DNA from: an uncultured Flaviramulus sp.
GTDB lineage: Bacteria; Bacteroidota; Bacteroidia; Flavobacteriales; Flavobacteriaceae
Length of the DNA stretch: 64,000 nucleotides
Direction of reading: 5' to 3'
NCBI GenBank assembly: GCA_947487155.1
Contig: CANKVS010000003.1
Location: 1-64,000, forward strand
The first letter of the stretch is position 1. Each line of letters begins with the position of its first letter. The position numbers and the translations under genes were made by a program. This document shows positions 21,101-29,639 of this stretch, in pieces. A model generated the notes under the pieces. It did no database searches, was not told the origin of the DNA, and worked only from the letters and a program-made list of their open reading frames with translations.

Positions 21101-21331
21101 TATAATGAACAAGATATCATAACCAAAGATGGTATAATTTTAAGACCAGACAGAGTTGTTGTAAATTCTAATAATGAGGTTATAATTATTGATTACAAAA
21201 CGGGTATTGAAGATAAAAAACATCAGCAACAACTTTTATCTTATCAAGATGTATTAGAAGACATGGGATTAAAAGTTAAAAAGAAAATTCTTGTATATAT
21301 AAATGGTGATGTTCAAGTAAAAGTTCTATGA
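18197..21331 (+). CDS. AddA-like UvrD/Rep-family helicase-nuclease subunit
   Basis: Superfamily 1 helicase with C-terminal RecB-type nuclease, 1044 residues from the ATG at 18197 (an upstream in-frame TTG at 18191 is less likely). Helicase motifs: Walker A NASAGSGKTYTL near the N-terminus, Walker B FIDEFQDTSKMQW, motif III LVGDAKQAIYRWRGGQ, motif V MTIHKSKGLEFPVVI, motif VI LLYVTLTRAIDHL. The nuclease motif LRPDRVVVNSNNEVIIIDYKTG occurs near the C-terminus (RPDRV and IIIDYKTG). With the PD-(D/E)XK protein at 23094 it should form an AddAB/RecBCD-like complex for double-strand break repair. Unusually, an OmpA gene with its own promoter lies between the two subunits. Confidence 0.93.
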   Translation: MQQTSSFTIYNASAGSGKTYTLVKEYLKILFQSNSSEKFKHILAITFTNKAVAEMKNRIIESLKQFSSEEHLEKPIDMFNDICEELEITPKQLQGKSKKTLNAIIHNYAAFDISTIDGFTHKLIRTFAYDLKLPLNFEVELDQDALLNEAVDSLIAKAGTDKALTKVLIDFAIEKADDDKSWDVAFDFNKIAKLLVNENDIPFIETLKDKTLDDFKTLKTHLKKEATTLETSIVKKAQNVLTLIEESGLEFGDFSSSYLPKHFKNLTNKKFAVNFEAGWQQDLENKTLYPKRVTNDVASIIEQIQPQLATAFHETKQAVFHFKFLKAFYKNVTPLSVLNAINTELNHLKIDQNKMLISEFNSIISKEIKNQPTPFIYERIGEKFSHYFIDEFQDTSKMQWHNLIPLIDNALSTEKGSTMLVGDAKQAIYRWRGGQAEQFINLFNTKEHPFQIEQNVKDLKSNYRSFKEVVNFNNSFFKFLSTKVFSKKDYETLYENSNQNGFLEESGYVDFTFLEIEKEDHRDDLFSERVLKTIEHCLKNNFRLEDICILVRKKKEGVAVANYLSQNNIPIISSETLLISNSPKVVFINNLLALLIQPKNNEIKIAILNYLSTLFYIEKKHDFFTKHINLSLFDLFKSFEKFNIYINSDDVLQLPLYDLVETIIRRFNLVKTSNAYIQFYLDIVLDFSQKKGSDISGFLQHFDKKKDSLSIISPKGQNAVQIMTIHKSKGLEFPVVIFPFADLDIYAEREPKEWFPLDKEKYNGFTHTLLNYNTDFEHYGEDGNRIYINHKSEQELDNINLLYVTLTRAIDHLYIISKKDISSKGVVNTKKYSGLFIEYLMQIGVWNDTQLNYNFGTQKRIIKNGEEKKEIIFQQEFISTDKKTHNIKVVTKSGLLWDTTQQEAIEKGNLVHNIMSQIKTQEDVNFVITDFINTASITTTQSVALKHVVVNIVTHPELENYYKSNLTIYNEQDIITKDGIILRPDRVVVNSNNEVIIIDYKTGIEDKKHQQQLLSYQDVLEDMGLKVKKKILVYINGDVQVKVL

Positions 21332-21398
21332 AATGAGTGAGTTTTTATTAATTTAAAGCTTATAAAAACCTTAAAAACTTCACAAAAAAGAAGAATTT

Positions 21399-21422
21399 AA
21401 CGATATTAGGTCGTTTTTTTTG
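21399..21422 (+). terminator. Weak terminator after the AddA-like gene
   Basis: AACGA (21399-21403) pairs with TCGTT (21411-21415), followed by a T run. The stem is only 5 bp. The rest of the 335-base gap 21332-21666 holds the ompA promoter and no recognisable gene. Confidence 0.45.
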
Positions 21423-21601
21423 GTTGTAATGCAAGTTTAGGCAAGAATCTGCGTACAACACTAAGTAAATAGCTAAGAAAAGCACTAAAACAAGGCTATA
21501 GCTACATTTTATATAAACTCTTAAAGCACTGAAAACTATCTATAATCATTCTGAAATACCTATAAACAATAAGGAATCATCAATATTTTTATATATTTAT
21601 C

Positions 21602-21632
21602 TTTGTTAATAAAATTTAACAACTTACTTTTG
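21602..21632 (+). promoter_or_regulatory. Promoter of the OmpA-family gene
   Basis: TTTG at 21602-21605 and TACTTTTG at 21625-21632 match the Bacteroidota -33 TTTG and -7 TAnnTTTG boxes with a 19-base spacer. Transcription would begin near 21638, leaving a leader of about 29 bases. A second TAnnTTTG-like box (TATCTTTG, 21598-21605) overlaps the -33 element. Confidence 0.75.
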
Positions 21633-21666
21633 TGTCAATTAACACTTAAAAATTAAATTTTTGAAT

Positions 21667-23016
21667 ATGAAAAATCTTAGCAGATTATTGTTCGCTATGT
21701 TGCTTGTACTTGGTTATAGCAATGCTAATGCGCAAGACGAAAACAACCCATGGCAAATTACTATTGGGACAAACGCAGTAGACTTCTTTCCAACTGGAGA
21801 AGATGCTCCTTTAGGAGGTACTTTTGAAGACTTCTTTAATGTAGGAGACCACTGGAATATTTTACCTTCCTTATCTACTATCTCTGTATCTAAATATTTA
21901 GGTGATGGCTTTTCTTTTGGTATTGCTGGATCTTTAAATAAAATTGATAAGTGGGGAGACGCTTCTGTAGATGATTTATCTTACTACGGTTTAGACGGAA
22001 CAGTTAAATATAACCTTTCAAAAGGTAAAACTATCGATCCTTTCTTAGGCGTAGGTGGTGGTTACACTTGGATTGACGAAGTTGGTGCTGGTACTTTAAA
22101 TGGTACTATAGGTGCAAACATATGGTTTAACGATAATATAGGTTTAACATTACAGACATCTTACAAACATGCTTTTGAAGATTATTTACAAACGCATTTC
22201 CAACACACAGCTGGAATCTCTATTAAATTTGGAGGAACAGATACTGATGGTGACGGTATATACGACAAAGATGATGCTTGTCCAGATGTTGCTGGTTTAG
22301 AAGCATTCAACGGATGTCCTGATACTGATGGTGATGGTATTGAAGATGGAAAAGATTCTTGTCCTAACGAAGCTGGATTAGCTGAGTTTAACGGATGTCC
22401 TGATGGTGATGGTGACGGTGTTGCTGATAAAGATGATAACTGTCCTACAGTTGCAGGTTTAAAAGCTTTAGCTGGTTGTCCTGATGCTGACGGTGATGGT
22501 GTAACTGATGGTGATGACAAGTGTGTTAACACTGCTGGTCCTGCTGCTAACAAAGGTTGTCCTTGGCCAGATACTGACGGTGATGGTGTTTTAGATAAAG
22601 ACGATAACTGTCCAGATGTTAAAGGTACTGTTGCAAATAATGGATGTCCAGAGGTAACTAAAGAAATTCAAGATACGCTTAATGAGTATGCTAAAACTAT
22701 CTTATTTGATACTGGAAGATCTACTATTAAAACACAATCTGAAGCTGTATTAAAAGATATTACTGGTATATTGAAAAAGTATAGCACTGCAACATTTACT
22801 GTTGAAGGGCATACAGATAGTACTGGTAGTAAAACTGGTAACCAAAAATTATCTGAGTCTAGAGCAAATGCTGTAAAAGACTTTTTAGTTGCTAACGGTA
22901 TATCGTCGTCTAGGTTATCGGCTGTTGGTCATGGTGAAGCTAAACCAATCGATTCTAACAAAACTAGAAAAGGTAGAGCTAACAACAGACGTGTTGAAAT
23001 CAACTTAATAAAATAA
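21667..23016 (+). CDS. OmpA-family outer-membrane protein with thrombospondin type 3 repeats
   Basis: Envelope-anchoring porin-like protein of 449 residues from the ATG at 21667 (an in-frame TTG precedes it at 21661). Signal peptide ends at about residue 22 (SNANAQDEN), an N-terminal eight-strand beta-barrel runs to about 190, five calcium-binding thrombospondin-3 repeats follow ([16 protein letters not shown] and variants, about 193-335), and a C-terminal OmpA peptidoglycan-binding domain contains [11 protein letters not shown] and NRRVEI. It links outer membrane to peptidoglycan and is probably abundant, in keeping with its near-consensus promoter and strong terminator. Confidence 0.95.
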   Translation: MKNLSRLLFAMLLVLGYSNANAQDENNPWQITIGTNAVDFFPTGEDAPLGGTFEDFFNVGDHWNILPSLSTISVSKYLGDGFSFGIAGSLNKIDKWGDASVDDLSYYGLDGTVKYNLSKGKTIDPFLGVGGGYTWIDEVGAGTLNGTIGANIWFNDNIGLTLQTSYKHAFEDYLQTHFQHTAGISIKFGGTDTDGDGIYDKDDACPDVAGLEAFNGCPDTDGDGIEDGKDSCPNEAGLAEFNGCPDGDGDGVADKDDNCPTVAGLKALAGCPDADGDGVTDGDDKCVNTAGPAANKGCPWPDTDGDGVLDKDDNCPDVKGTVANNGCPEVTKEIQDTLNEYAKTILFDTGRSTIKTQSEAVLKDITGILKKYSTATFTVEGHTDSTGSKTGNQKLSESRANAVKDFLVANGISSSRLSAVGHGEAKPIDSNKTRKGRANNRRVEINLIK

Positions 23017-23051
23017 GAAACTAGTTTATAGTTTTTAAAAAAAAGTTTTAT

Positions 23052-23082
23052 AAAAACGCTTCGGATATCCGAAGCGTTTTTT
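23052..23082 (+). terminator. Strong palindromic terminator after the OmpA gene
   Basis: AAAAACGCTTCGGAT and ATCCGAAGCGTTTTT form a perfect 15-bp palindromic stem followed by more T residues. It ends 11 bases before the AddB-like ORF, so that gene must use read-through or a promoter within this region. Confidence 0.9.
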
Positions 23083-23093
23083 ATTTTTATACA

Positions 23094-25853
23094 ATGACCA
23101 CATTTATTTTTGATGTTTTAAAGGATTTACAACATAGTAATACAAACTTTTCTAAACTAACATTTGTACTACCTAGTAAAAGAGCAGGATTGTTTTTAAA
23201 ACATCAACTCCCAAAAGTTATTCAGCAAACTATTTTTTCACCTACTATAATTAGTATTGAAACCTTTGTAGAAGACATATCGCAACTTAAAACCATAACA
23301 AATACCGAACTTCTTTTTGAGTTTTACAGCACATATTTAAAATTAACACCTAAAGAAAATCAAGATACATTCGAATCGTTTTTAAAATGGGCACAAATAC
23401 TACTTCAAGATTTTAACGAAATTGACCGTTACCTTATTCCTCAAAAAAATATTTTTAATTATTTAAGTGCTATTCAGGATTTAAAACATTGGTCTTTAGA
23501 AAAAGAAAAAACAGATTTCGTGAAAAACTATTTGTTTTTTTGGAACAAACTGTATCAATACTACACTGTTTTTACCGAGCAACTTTTAAATAAAAAAACA
23601 GGCTATCAAGGTTTAATATACAGAGAAGCTATTGAGAATTTAGAGTCTTATATTCAACATAATTCTGAAAAACAACATATCTTTTTAGGGTTTAATGCGC
23701 TAAATTCTTCCGAAGAAACCATTATACAAGAATTGCTTCAAAATGGTTTAGCAAAAATATATTGGGATATTGACTCTGTATTTATAAATAACAACATACA
23801 CGACGCTGCATTGTTTACCAAACAGCATAAAACCCATTGGGTTTACTTTAAAACCAACCCTTTTAATTGGATTACTAATAATTATTCAAAACAAAAAAAT
23901 ATTTCAGTTTATGGTATTCCTAAAAACATAGGACAAGCCAAATATATAGGTACGCTTTTAAACAATTTGAAAAAAGAAAACCCGTCTTTAGAAAATACAG
24001 CAGTTGTTTTAGGTGACGAAAATTTATTGATTCCTGTATTAAATTCGATACCACAAAACATTGAAGCCCTAAACATTACAATGGGGTTTCCGTTAAAGTC
24101 TATTCCGCTTGCCTCTCTTTTCGAAGCTTTATTTCAACTACATAAAACATCATCACAGACTTTTTATCATAAAGATGTTATTAATATTCTATCACACCAG
24201 TTTATTAGACCACTTTTACATTTTGAAGGAATGAATTATGCTTCAAAAATAATTGAAACTATAGATAAAAATAATCTTATTTACCTATCTGCAGAGCGAT
24301 TAAAAGAAATAGCTAATAAATCTGAAGGTATTATAAATATTCTATTTTCAAATTGGGATAAATCTATAGATCAAGTTTTAGAACATTGTAAGCAATTAAT
24401 AATAGTAATAAAAAATTATTTAACCCAAGACAAAACATCAAATTTACTTTCATTAGAATACCTGTATCGATTTAATGAATTGTTTAATGAACTTACACGA
24501 TTAAATTCAACCTACCGCCACATAAAGGATATAACAACTTTATTTGGCGTATATAAAGAGCTGTTAAGCTCAGAAACTTTAGATTTTCAAGGTGAACCTT
24601 TACAAGGCTTACAAATTATGGGAATGTTAGAATCGCGTGTTTTAAATTTTGAAACCGTTATTATTTCATCTGTAAACGAAGGGATTCTTCCTTCAGGAAA
24701 AAGCAATAATTCATTCATCCCTTTTGATGTTAAATTAGAAAATAAATTACCTACTTATAAGGAAAAAGACGCTGTGTACACCTATCATTTTTACAGGCTT
24801 TTACAACGCGCAAAAAACATTTATATTCTATATAACACAGAAGCCGATGTTTTAACTGGAGGTGAAAAAAGTAGATTTATTACACAACTAGAGTTAGAAG
24901 GTATTCACAATATTAATCATACTATAATAGCACCTCAAGTGCCAATAATTGAACCTAAATTAAACGTTATTCAGAAAAATAATGATGTTATAAACAGATT
25001 AACTGAAATTTCAAAAAAAGGATTTTCGCCATCATCTCTAACAAGTTATATAAGAAATCCTATTGATTTTTATTATCAGAAAATATTGAAAATAAAAGAA
25101 GTCGATGATGTTGAAGAAACTGTAGCTGCCAATACTTTGGGAACTGTAGTACATAATACTCTTGAAGATTTTTATAAGCCATTAAAAGGCACTTTATTAT
25201 CTGTTGAAATTATAGAAAACCTTAAAGAAAATATTACAAAAACAGTTGAATACCATTTTAAAGATGTGTATAAAGAGGGTGATATTACTAAAGGTAAAAA
25301 CCTAATTATTTTTGAAATAGCAAAACGTTATGTATCAAACTTTTTAGATTTAGAAATTAAGACTTTAAAGGCTGGAAATACAATTAAAATAATTGAAATA
25401 GAAGCCAGTAATACTATTTTAATTGATATTCCTGAAATCCACTTTCCAATTAATTTAACAGGAAAAGTAGATCGGGTTGATGAGTACAATGGAGTTACCA
25501 GAATTATAGATTACAAAACAGGTCGTGTTGAACAAAGTAGTGTTGAAGTTGTTAATTGGGAAGATATTACAACAGACTATAATAAGTATAGCAAAAGTTT
25601 TCAAGTACTCACCTATGTCTTAATGATGTATAATTCTAAAAAAATAAAAAAACCTATAGAAGCTGGAATTATATCTCTTAAAAATTTGAATCAAGGATTT
25701 TTAAAATTTTCTAAAAAAGATAAGCATGGGGCTTACGCAAAAAAGGACACCTTAATTACAGAAGAAACGCTTAAACATTTTAGTACAGAATTAAAACAAC
25801 TCATTATAGAAATTTGCAATCAAAACATTCCATTTACTGAAAAAGACATATAA
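23094..25853 (+). CDS. AddB-like PD-(D/E)XK nuclease subunit
   Basis: Predicted helicase-like and nuclease subunit of an AddAB-type recombination complex, 919 residues. An inactive helicase-like N-terminus (LTFVLPSKRAGLFLK, no Walker A) is followed by the family motif GMLESRVLNFETVIISSVNEG, shown in part as ESRVLNFETVIISSVNEG, and a C-terminal RecB-type nuclease with SPSSLTSYIRNPIDFYY, LTGKVDRVDEY and RIIDYKTGRVEQ. Only two cysteines are present in the whole protein, so the 4Fe-4S cluster that locks the nuclease domain in Bacillus AddB cannot form. The stop codon is directly followed by the hydrolase ATG, suggesting co-transcription. Confidence 0.9.
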   Translation: MTTFIFDVLKDLQHSNTNFSKLTFVLPSKRAGLFLKHQLPKVIQQTIFSPTIISIETFVEDISQLKTITNTELLFEFYSTYLKLTPKENQDTFESFLKWAQILLQDFNEIDRYLIPQKNIFNYLSAIQDLKHWSLEKEKTDFVKNYLFFWNKLYQYYTVFTEQLLNKKTGYQGLIYREAIENLESYIQHNSEKQHIFLGFNALNSSEETIIQELLQNGLAKIYWDIDSVFINNNIHDAALFTKQHKTHWVYFKTNPFNWITNNYSKQKNISVYGIPKNIGQAKYIGTLLNNLKKENPSLENTAVVLGDENLLIPVLNSIPQNIEALNITMGFPLKSIPLASLFEALFQLHKTSSQTFYHKDVINILSHQFIRPLLHFEGMNYASKIIETIDKNNLIYLSAERLKEIANKSEGIINILFSNWDKSIDQVLEHCKQLIIVIKNYLTQDKTSNLLSLEYLYRFNELFNELTRLNSTYRHIKDITTLFGVYKELLSSETLDFQGEPLQGLQIMGMLESRVLNFETVIISSVNEGILPSGKSNNSFIPFDVKLENKLPTYKEKDAVYTYHFYRLLQRAKNIYILYNTEADVLTGGEKSRFITQLELEGIHNINHTIIAPQVPIIEPKLNVIQKNNDVINRLTEISKKGFSPSSLTSYIRNPIDFYYQKILKIKEVDDVEETVAANTLGTVVHNTLEDFYKPLKGTLLSVEIIENLKENITKTVEYHFKDVYKEGDITKGKNLIIFEIAKRYVSNFLDLEIKTLKAGNTIKIIEIEASNTILIDIPEIHFPINLTGKVDRVDEYNGVTRIIDYKTGRVEQSSVEVVNWEDITTDYNKYSKSFQVLTYVLMMYNSKKIKKPIEAGIISLKNLNQGFLKFSKKDKHGAYAKKDTLITEETLKHFSTELKQLIIEICNQNIPFTEKDI

Positions 25854-26693
25854 ATGATAGTAGAAAAAAACATAGTTATAAACGGTAAACACGAAAAACC
25901 AATTTTAATTGATTTGTTTTTAAAAGAAAGTAATACCCCAAAACCAATTATAATATTCTGCCATGGCTACAAAGGGTTTAAAGATTGGGGCGCATGGAAT
26001 TTAATTGCAAAAACATTTGTAAACGCTGGGTTTTGCTTTATAAAATTTAATTTCTCTCACAACGGAGGTACAATAGAACAACCTATAGATTTTTCAGACC
26101 TTGAAGCTTTTGGAAATAATAATTACACTAAAGAATTAGATGATTTACAATCTGTTATCAATTGGGTTTTCACGAAACCCAGCATAGGAAATTTAAATAC
26201 TATGTCTTTAATCGGCCATAGCAGAGGCGGCGGTATTGTTTCAATAAAAGCCGAGGAAGATCCTAGAATTAATACGGTTATAAACCTAGCAAGTGTTTGT
26301 GATTTTGGAAAAAGAACGTCTACAATTGGAGATTTAGAAACATGGAAAAAAAATGGTGTTAAGTATGTTTTAAACGGTCGTACAAAACAAAAAATGCCTC
26401 ATTATTATCAATTCTATACTAATTTTATTGAAAATGAAAATCGTTTAACAATTAAAAGAGCTGTTTCAAATTTAAAAATTCCACAACTAATCATTCATGG
26501 TAATGCCGACACAAGTGTATCTGTTGAAGAAGCAAAAAATTTACACGCATGGAATCCCAATAGTCAAATAGAAATTATTGAAGGTGCTAATCATGTTTTT
26601 GGAGCACACCATCCTTGGGAAACTACTAACCTACCCAAACATTTAGAAACCGTAATAAATAAAACCATTCTGTTTCTAAATAAATCATACTAA
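25854..26693 (+). CDS. Alpha/beta hydrolase
   Basis: Cytoplasmic serine hydrolase of 279 residues with the alpha/beta fold. The oxyanion-strand motif FCHGYKGFKDWGAW is near the N-terminus; nucleophile Ser is in GHSRGGG; the acid is likely the Asp in HGNADTSV and the His in GANHVFGAHHPW. Substrate unknown: the family includes esterases, acyl-peptide hydrolases and dienelactone hydrolases. The ATG directly follows the AddB-like stop codon. Its 3' end overlaps the convergent Lrp gene by four bases. Confidence 0.85.
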   Translation: MIVEKNIVINGKHEKPILIDLFLKESNTPKPIIIFCHGYKGFKDWGAWNLIAKTFVNAGFCFIKFNFSHNGGTIEQPIDFSDLEAFGNNNYTKELDDLQSVINWVFTKPSIGNLNTMSLIGHSRGGGIVSIKAEEDPRINTVINLASVCDFGKRTSTIGDLETWKKNGVKYVLNGRTKQKMPHYYQFYTNFIENENRLTIKRAVSNLKIPQLIIHGNADTSVSVEEAKNLHAWNPNSQIEIIEGANHVFGAHHPWETTNLPKHLETVINKTILFLNKSY

Positions 26694-27151
26694 ATATAAA
26701 ACTCTGTAGTATGAAAAACTTCTTTTAATACAAAATAGCTCTCCAAAACTCCAATGTTTTCAATTTTAGATAATTTTAACCGTACAAACTCATGATAAGC
26801 GTCAAGACTTTGAAGATTTATTTTTAAAAAAAAGTCTACTTTCCCTGCCATATGAAAACATTCTTGAACCTCGCTTATGGCTCTAATTTGTTGTTCAAAC
26901 TTTTCAATAAAACCTTCGTTATGGTAACGCAAAGAAACCATGCAAATAGCCGTAACAGGTCTGTTTATAGTTTTTTTATCTAAAAGAGCAACATACTTTT
27001 TTATATAACCCTTCTTTTCTAAACGCTTAATACGCTCGTAAACTGGAGATGCTGTTAAATTGAGCATTTCAGCAACGTCTTTAGTGGTTTTTTTTGAATC
27101 GTTCTGAAGGATTCTTAAAATTTTTAAATCAATAGCATCCAATTTTTCCAT
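26690..27151 (-). CDS. Lrp/AsnC-family transcriptional regulator
   Basis: DNA-binding regulator of 153 residues. N-terminal winged helix (LDAIDLKILRILQNDS, TTKDVAEMLNLTASPVYERIKRLEKKG) and a C-terminal RAM/ligand domain (EVQECFHMAGKVDFFLKI), full length for the family. It is divergent from the threonine-degradation genes at 27321 and 28287, so it is likely to control them in response to an amino acid, as Lrp-type proteins often do. The 169-base divergent region carries direct repeats and an AT palindrome that fit an Lrp-type operator. The target is inferred from position. Confidence 0.93.
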   Translation of the reverse strand: MEKLDAIDLKILRILQNDSKKTTKDVAEMLNLTASPVYERIKRLEKKGYIKKYVALLDKKTINRPVTAICMVSLRYHNEGFIEKFEQQIRAISEVQECFHMAGKVDFFLKINLQSLDAYHEFVRLKLSKIENIGVLESYFVLKEVFHTTEFYI

Positions 27152-27155
27152 AAGG

Positions 27156-27241
27156 AGATAAAATTACTTTTTTTAATATATTATTTTAAAATAAAAAGAC
27201 AATAATAGTATTAAATTTTATAAAAAAAGATAAAATTACTT
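27156..27241. promoter_or_regulatory. Direct repeats and palindrome between lrp and the threonine genes
   Basis: AGATAAAATTACTT occurs twice exactly (27156-27169 and 27228-27241), 72 bases apart centre to centre. Between them lies the palindrome TTATTTTAAAATAA (27181-27194). Phased repeats of this kind fit an oligomeric Lrp-type binding region, though the whole segment is very AT-rich. Confidence 0.5.
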
Positions 27242-27290
27242 ATTTTTAAACAATTTACAGTTGTTTTAATCACACAATTAATCTATTTAA

Positions 27291-27298
27291 TAATTTTG
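27291..27298 (+). promoter_or_regulatory. -7 promoter element of the threonine dehydrogenase gene
   Basis: TAATTTTG fits TAnnTTTG, 22 bases before the ATG at 27321. No TTG at the right -33 distance; an activator may be needed. Confidence 0.45.
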
Positions 27299-27320
27299 TT
27301 CTACTTTATTTTTTTAATAA

Positions 27321-28283
27321 ATGGAACAGGAAAAAATACTAATTACGGGTGCTGGTGGGCAATTAGGCAGCGTATTAACTGAGAAACTTCAGAAGAAATA
27401 TGGTGTAAGCCATATTATTGCTTCAGATTTAAAACCCAATATGTATTTTAATGGATGTTTCGAAATTATAGATGCAACAAATTTTGATGCATTACAAACA
27501 GTAGTACTTAAATATAATATTACTCAAGTTTATCATTTAGCAGCCATTCTTTCCGCTAATGGTGAAAAAGCACCTTTAAATACTTGGAATGTAAACATGA
27601 AAGCCCTTTTTAATGTATTGGAAGTCTCCAGATTACACAACGTGAAAAAAGTGTTTTTCCCTAGTTCTATTGCAGTGTTTGGAGACAATATTGAACGAAC
27701 AAATACGCCGCAATCGCCTAATTTAACACCATCAACAGTGTACGGAATAAGCAAAGTTGCAGGAGAAAATTGGGCAAATTATTATTTTGAAAAATATGGG
27801 TTGGATGTTCGTTCCATAAGATACCCTGGCGTTATTGGCTACCAATCTTTACCAGGAGGAGGCACAACAGATTATGCCGTCGATATGTATCATAAAGCCG
27901 TTAAAAATGAAAAATTTGAATGCTTTTTAAGCGCTTCAACAACCCTACCCATGATTTATATGGATGATGCTATAAGAGCAACTATTGAAGTTATGGAAGC
28001 CCCTATAGAAAGCATTACTATTAGAACATCTTATAATATTGCTGGAGCAAGTTTTAATCCAGAACAAATGGTAGCATCAATTCAAAAAACATATCCTGAA
28101 TTTCAAGTCACTTACAAACCAGATTTTAGGCAAAATATTGCAGCAACATGGCCAATGAGTATAAATGGCTCTAAAGCAAAAAACGATTGGAACTGGAAAC
28201 CAAAATACAATTTGGAAGATATTACTAAGGATATGATTAAAAATTTAAAACTAAAATATTCAGTTGAAAATATAGATTTATAA
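27321..28283 (+). CDS. SDR-type L-threonine 3-dehydrogenase (NAD-dependent epimerase/dehydratase fold)
   Basis: Oxidises L-threonine to 2-amino-3-ketobutyrate with NAD. Extended short-chain dehydrogenase of 320 residues: Rossmann motif TGAGGQLG at the N-terminus, FPSSIAVFG with the active-site serine region, and catalytic YGISKVAGE (YxxxK). It lacks the zinc motifs of medium-chain E. coli Tdh. The specific call rests on the gene directly downstream, Kbl, three bases after its stop codon, and on known SDR-type threonine dehydrogenases in Flavobacterium. Without that context it would be an unspecified NAD-dependent epimerase. Both are divergent from an Lrp-type regulator. Confidence 0.85.
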   Translation: MEQEKILITGAGGQLGSVLTEKLQKKYGVSHIIASDLKPNMYFNGCFEIIDATNFDALQTVVLKYNITQVYHLAAILSANGEKAPLNTWNVNMKALFNVLEVSRLHNVKKVFFPSSIAVFGDNIERTNTPQSPNLTPSTVYGISKVAGENWANYYFEKYGLDVRSIRYPGVIGYQSLPGGGTTDYAVDMYHKAVKNEKFECFLSASTTLPMIYMDDAIRATIEVMEAPIESITIRTSYNIAGASFNPEQMVASIQKTYPEFQVTYKPDFRQNIAATWPMSINGSKAKNDWNWKPKYNLEDITKDMIKNLKLKYSVENIDL

Positions 28284-28286
28284 ATT

Positions 28287-29477
28287 ATGTACGGAACAAT
28301 TAAAGACGATTTATTAAACGATATTGAACATATAAAATCCAGTGGACTTTATAAAAATGAACGCGTAATTACTTCTAAACAAGGCGCAGAAATAAGTACG
28401 ACAACTAAAAACGACGTGCTAAATTTTTGTGCAAACAACTATTTAGGTCTTGCAGCTAGTCCAGAGGTTATACATGCAGGAATAGACGCTATAAAAACTC
28501 ATGGTTTCGGACTTTCGTCTGTACGATTTATTTGCGGAACTCAAGACATTCATAAAGAATTAGAAAAAAAGACCGCCGATTTTTTAGGAATGGAAGACTG
28601 TATTTTATATGCTGCGGCATTTGATGCTAATGGCGGACTTTTCGAACCGCTTTTATCTGCCGAAGATGCTATAATTTCAGATGAACTCAACCATGCTTCC
28701 ATTATCGACGGCATACGCCTTTGTAAAGCCAAAAGGTATAGATATAAGCATAATAACATGACAGATTTAGAAGAACAACTTAAACAAGCAAGTTCTTCTA
28801 GGCGTAAACTAATTGTTACTGATGGTTCATTTTCAATGGATGGAACAATAGCTCAATTAGACAAAATATGTGATTTGGCAGATACTTATAATGCACTTGT
28901 TATGATTGATGAATGCCATTCAACTGGCTTTATAGGCAAAACAGGAAAAGGCACACACGAGTATCATAATGTTATAGATCGTGTCGATATTATTACAGGG
29001 ACTTACGGAAAAGCTTTAGGCGGGGCATCAGGAGGTTTTACAGCAGCTAGAAAAGAAATTGTTGATATTTTAAGACAACACTCAAGACCCTATTTATTTT
29101 CTAACACTTTAGCTCCAGCCATTGTTGGTGCATCCATTAAGGTGTTAGATATTATTTCTAAATCAACAGCCTTAAGAGATAAATTAGAAAGTAATACCAA
29201 ATATTTCCGATCTGAAATGACTGCTGCTGGTTTTAATATTATTGAAGGCACTCATCCCATTGTTCCAATCATGTTAGGTGATGCTATAGTAGCTCAAGAA
29301 TTTGCTAAACGGCTATTAGAAGAAGGTATTTATGTTATTGGGTTTTTCTTTCCTGTGGTTCCAAAAGGAAAAGCTAGAATTAGAGTTCAACTTTCCGCAG
29401 CACATAAAAAACAACATATTCAAAGCGCTATAAAAGCGTTTGTTAAAGTTGGAAAAACATTAAAAGTAATCGACTAA
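28287..29477 (+). CDS. kbl: Glycine C-acetyltransferase (2-amino-3-ketobutyrate CoA ligase)
   Basis: PLP enzyme of the alpha-oxoamine synthase family, 396 residues, splitting 2-amino-3-ketobutyrate with CoA into glycine and acetyl-CoA. Visible motifs are NFCANNYLGLA, GLSSVRFICGTQDIH, IDECHSTGFIGKTGKG (PLP-ring aspartate-like region) and the PLP lysine in GTYGKALGGASGG. The length matches E. coli Kbl (398). Directly downstream of the SDR-type dehydrogenase, it completes threonine catabolism. Other members of the family (BioF, HemA-type) are less likely because of the strong Kbl features and the gene pair. Confidence 0.94.
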   Translation: MYGTIKDDLLNDIEHIKSSGLYKNERVITSKQGAEISTTTKNDVLNFCANNYLGLAASPEVIHAGIDAIKTHGFGLSSVRFICGTQDIHKELEKKTADFLGMEDCILYAAAFDANGGLFEPLLSAEDAIISDELNHASIIDGIRLCKAKRYRYKHNNMTDLEEQLKQASSSRRKLIVTDGSFSMDGTIAQLDKICDLADTYNALVMIDECHSTGFIGKTGKGTHEYHNVIDRVDIITGTYGKALGGASGGFTAARKEIVDILRQHSRPYLFSNTLAPAIVGASIKVLDIISKSTALRDKLESNTKYFRSEMTAAGFNIIEGTHPIVPIMLGDAIVAQEFAKRLLEEGIYVIGFFFPVVPKGKARIRVQLSAAHKKQHIQSAIKAFVKVGKTLKVID

Positions 29478-29639
29478 TTGTCACACATAAAAATACGTTT
29501 ATAATGGTGTATTCAAATTATTAAATAATTCTATTTTGTATGAATTTGTTTATTAAATTTACAATAATAAAAATAATGTTTAACTTTAAATATTATTTAC
29601 AGTACCCCAATAAACACATATTCATTAATATAATTAGTT

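Noticed and set aside
21460-21600. Possible small RNA in the gap before the OmpA gene
   Set aside because: No promoter-terminator pair or stable fold was seen apart from the ompA promoter.
22182-22553. Minus-strand Ser/Pro-rich ORF
   Set aside because: Low-complexity shadow of the thrombospondin-3 repeats of the OmpA gene.
22250-22640. Repeat array resembling CRISPR spacing in the OmpA gene
   Set aside because: The repeats are coding thrombospondin-3 calcium-binding motifs of variable sequence.
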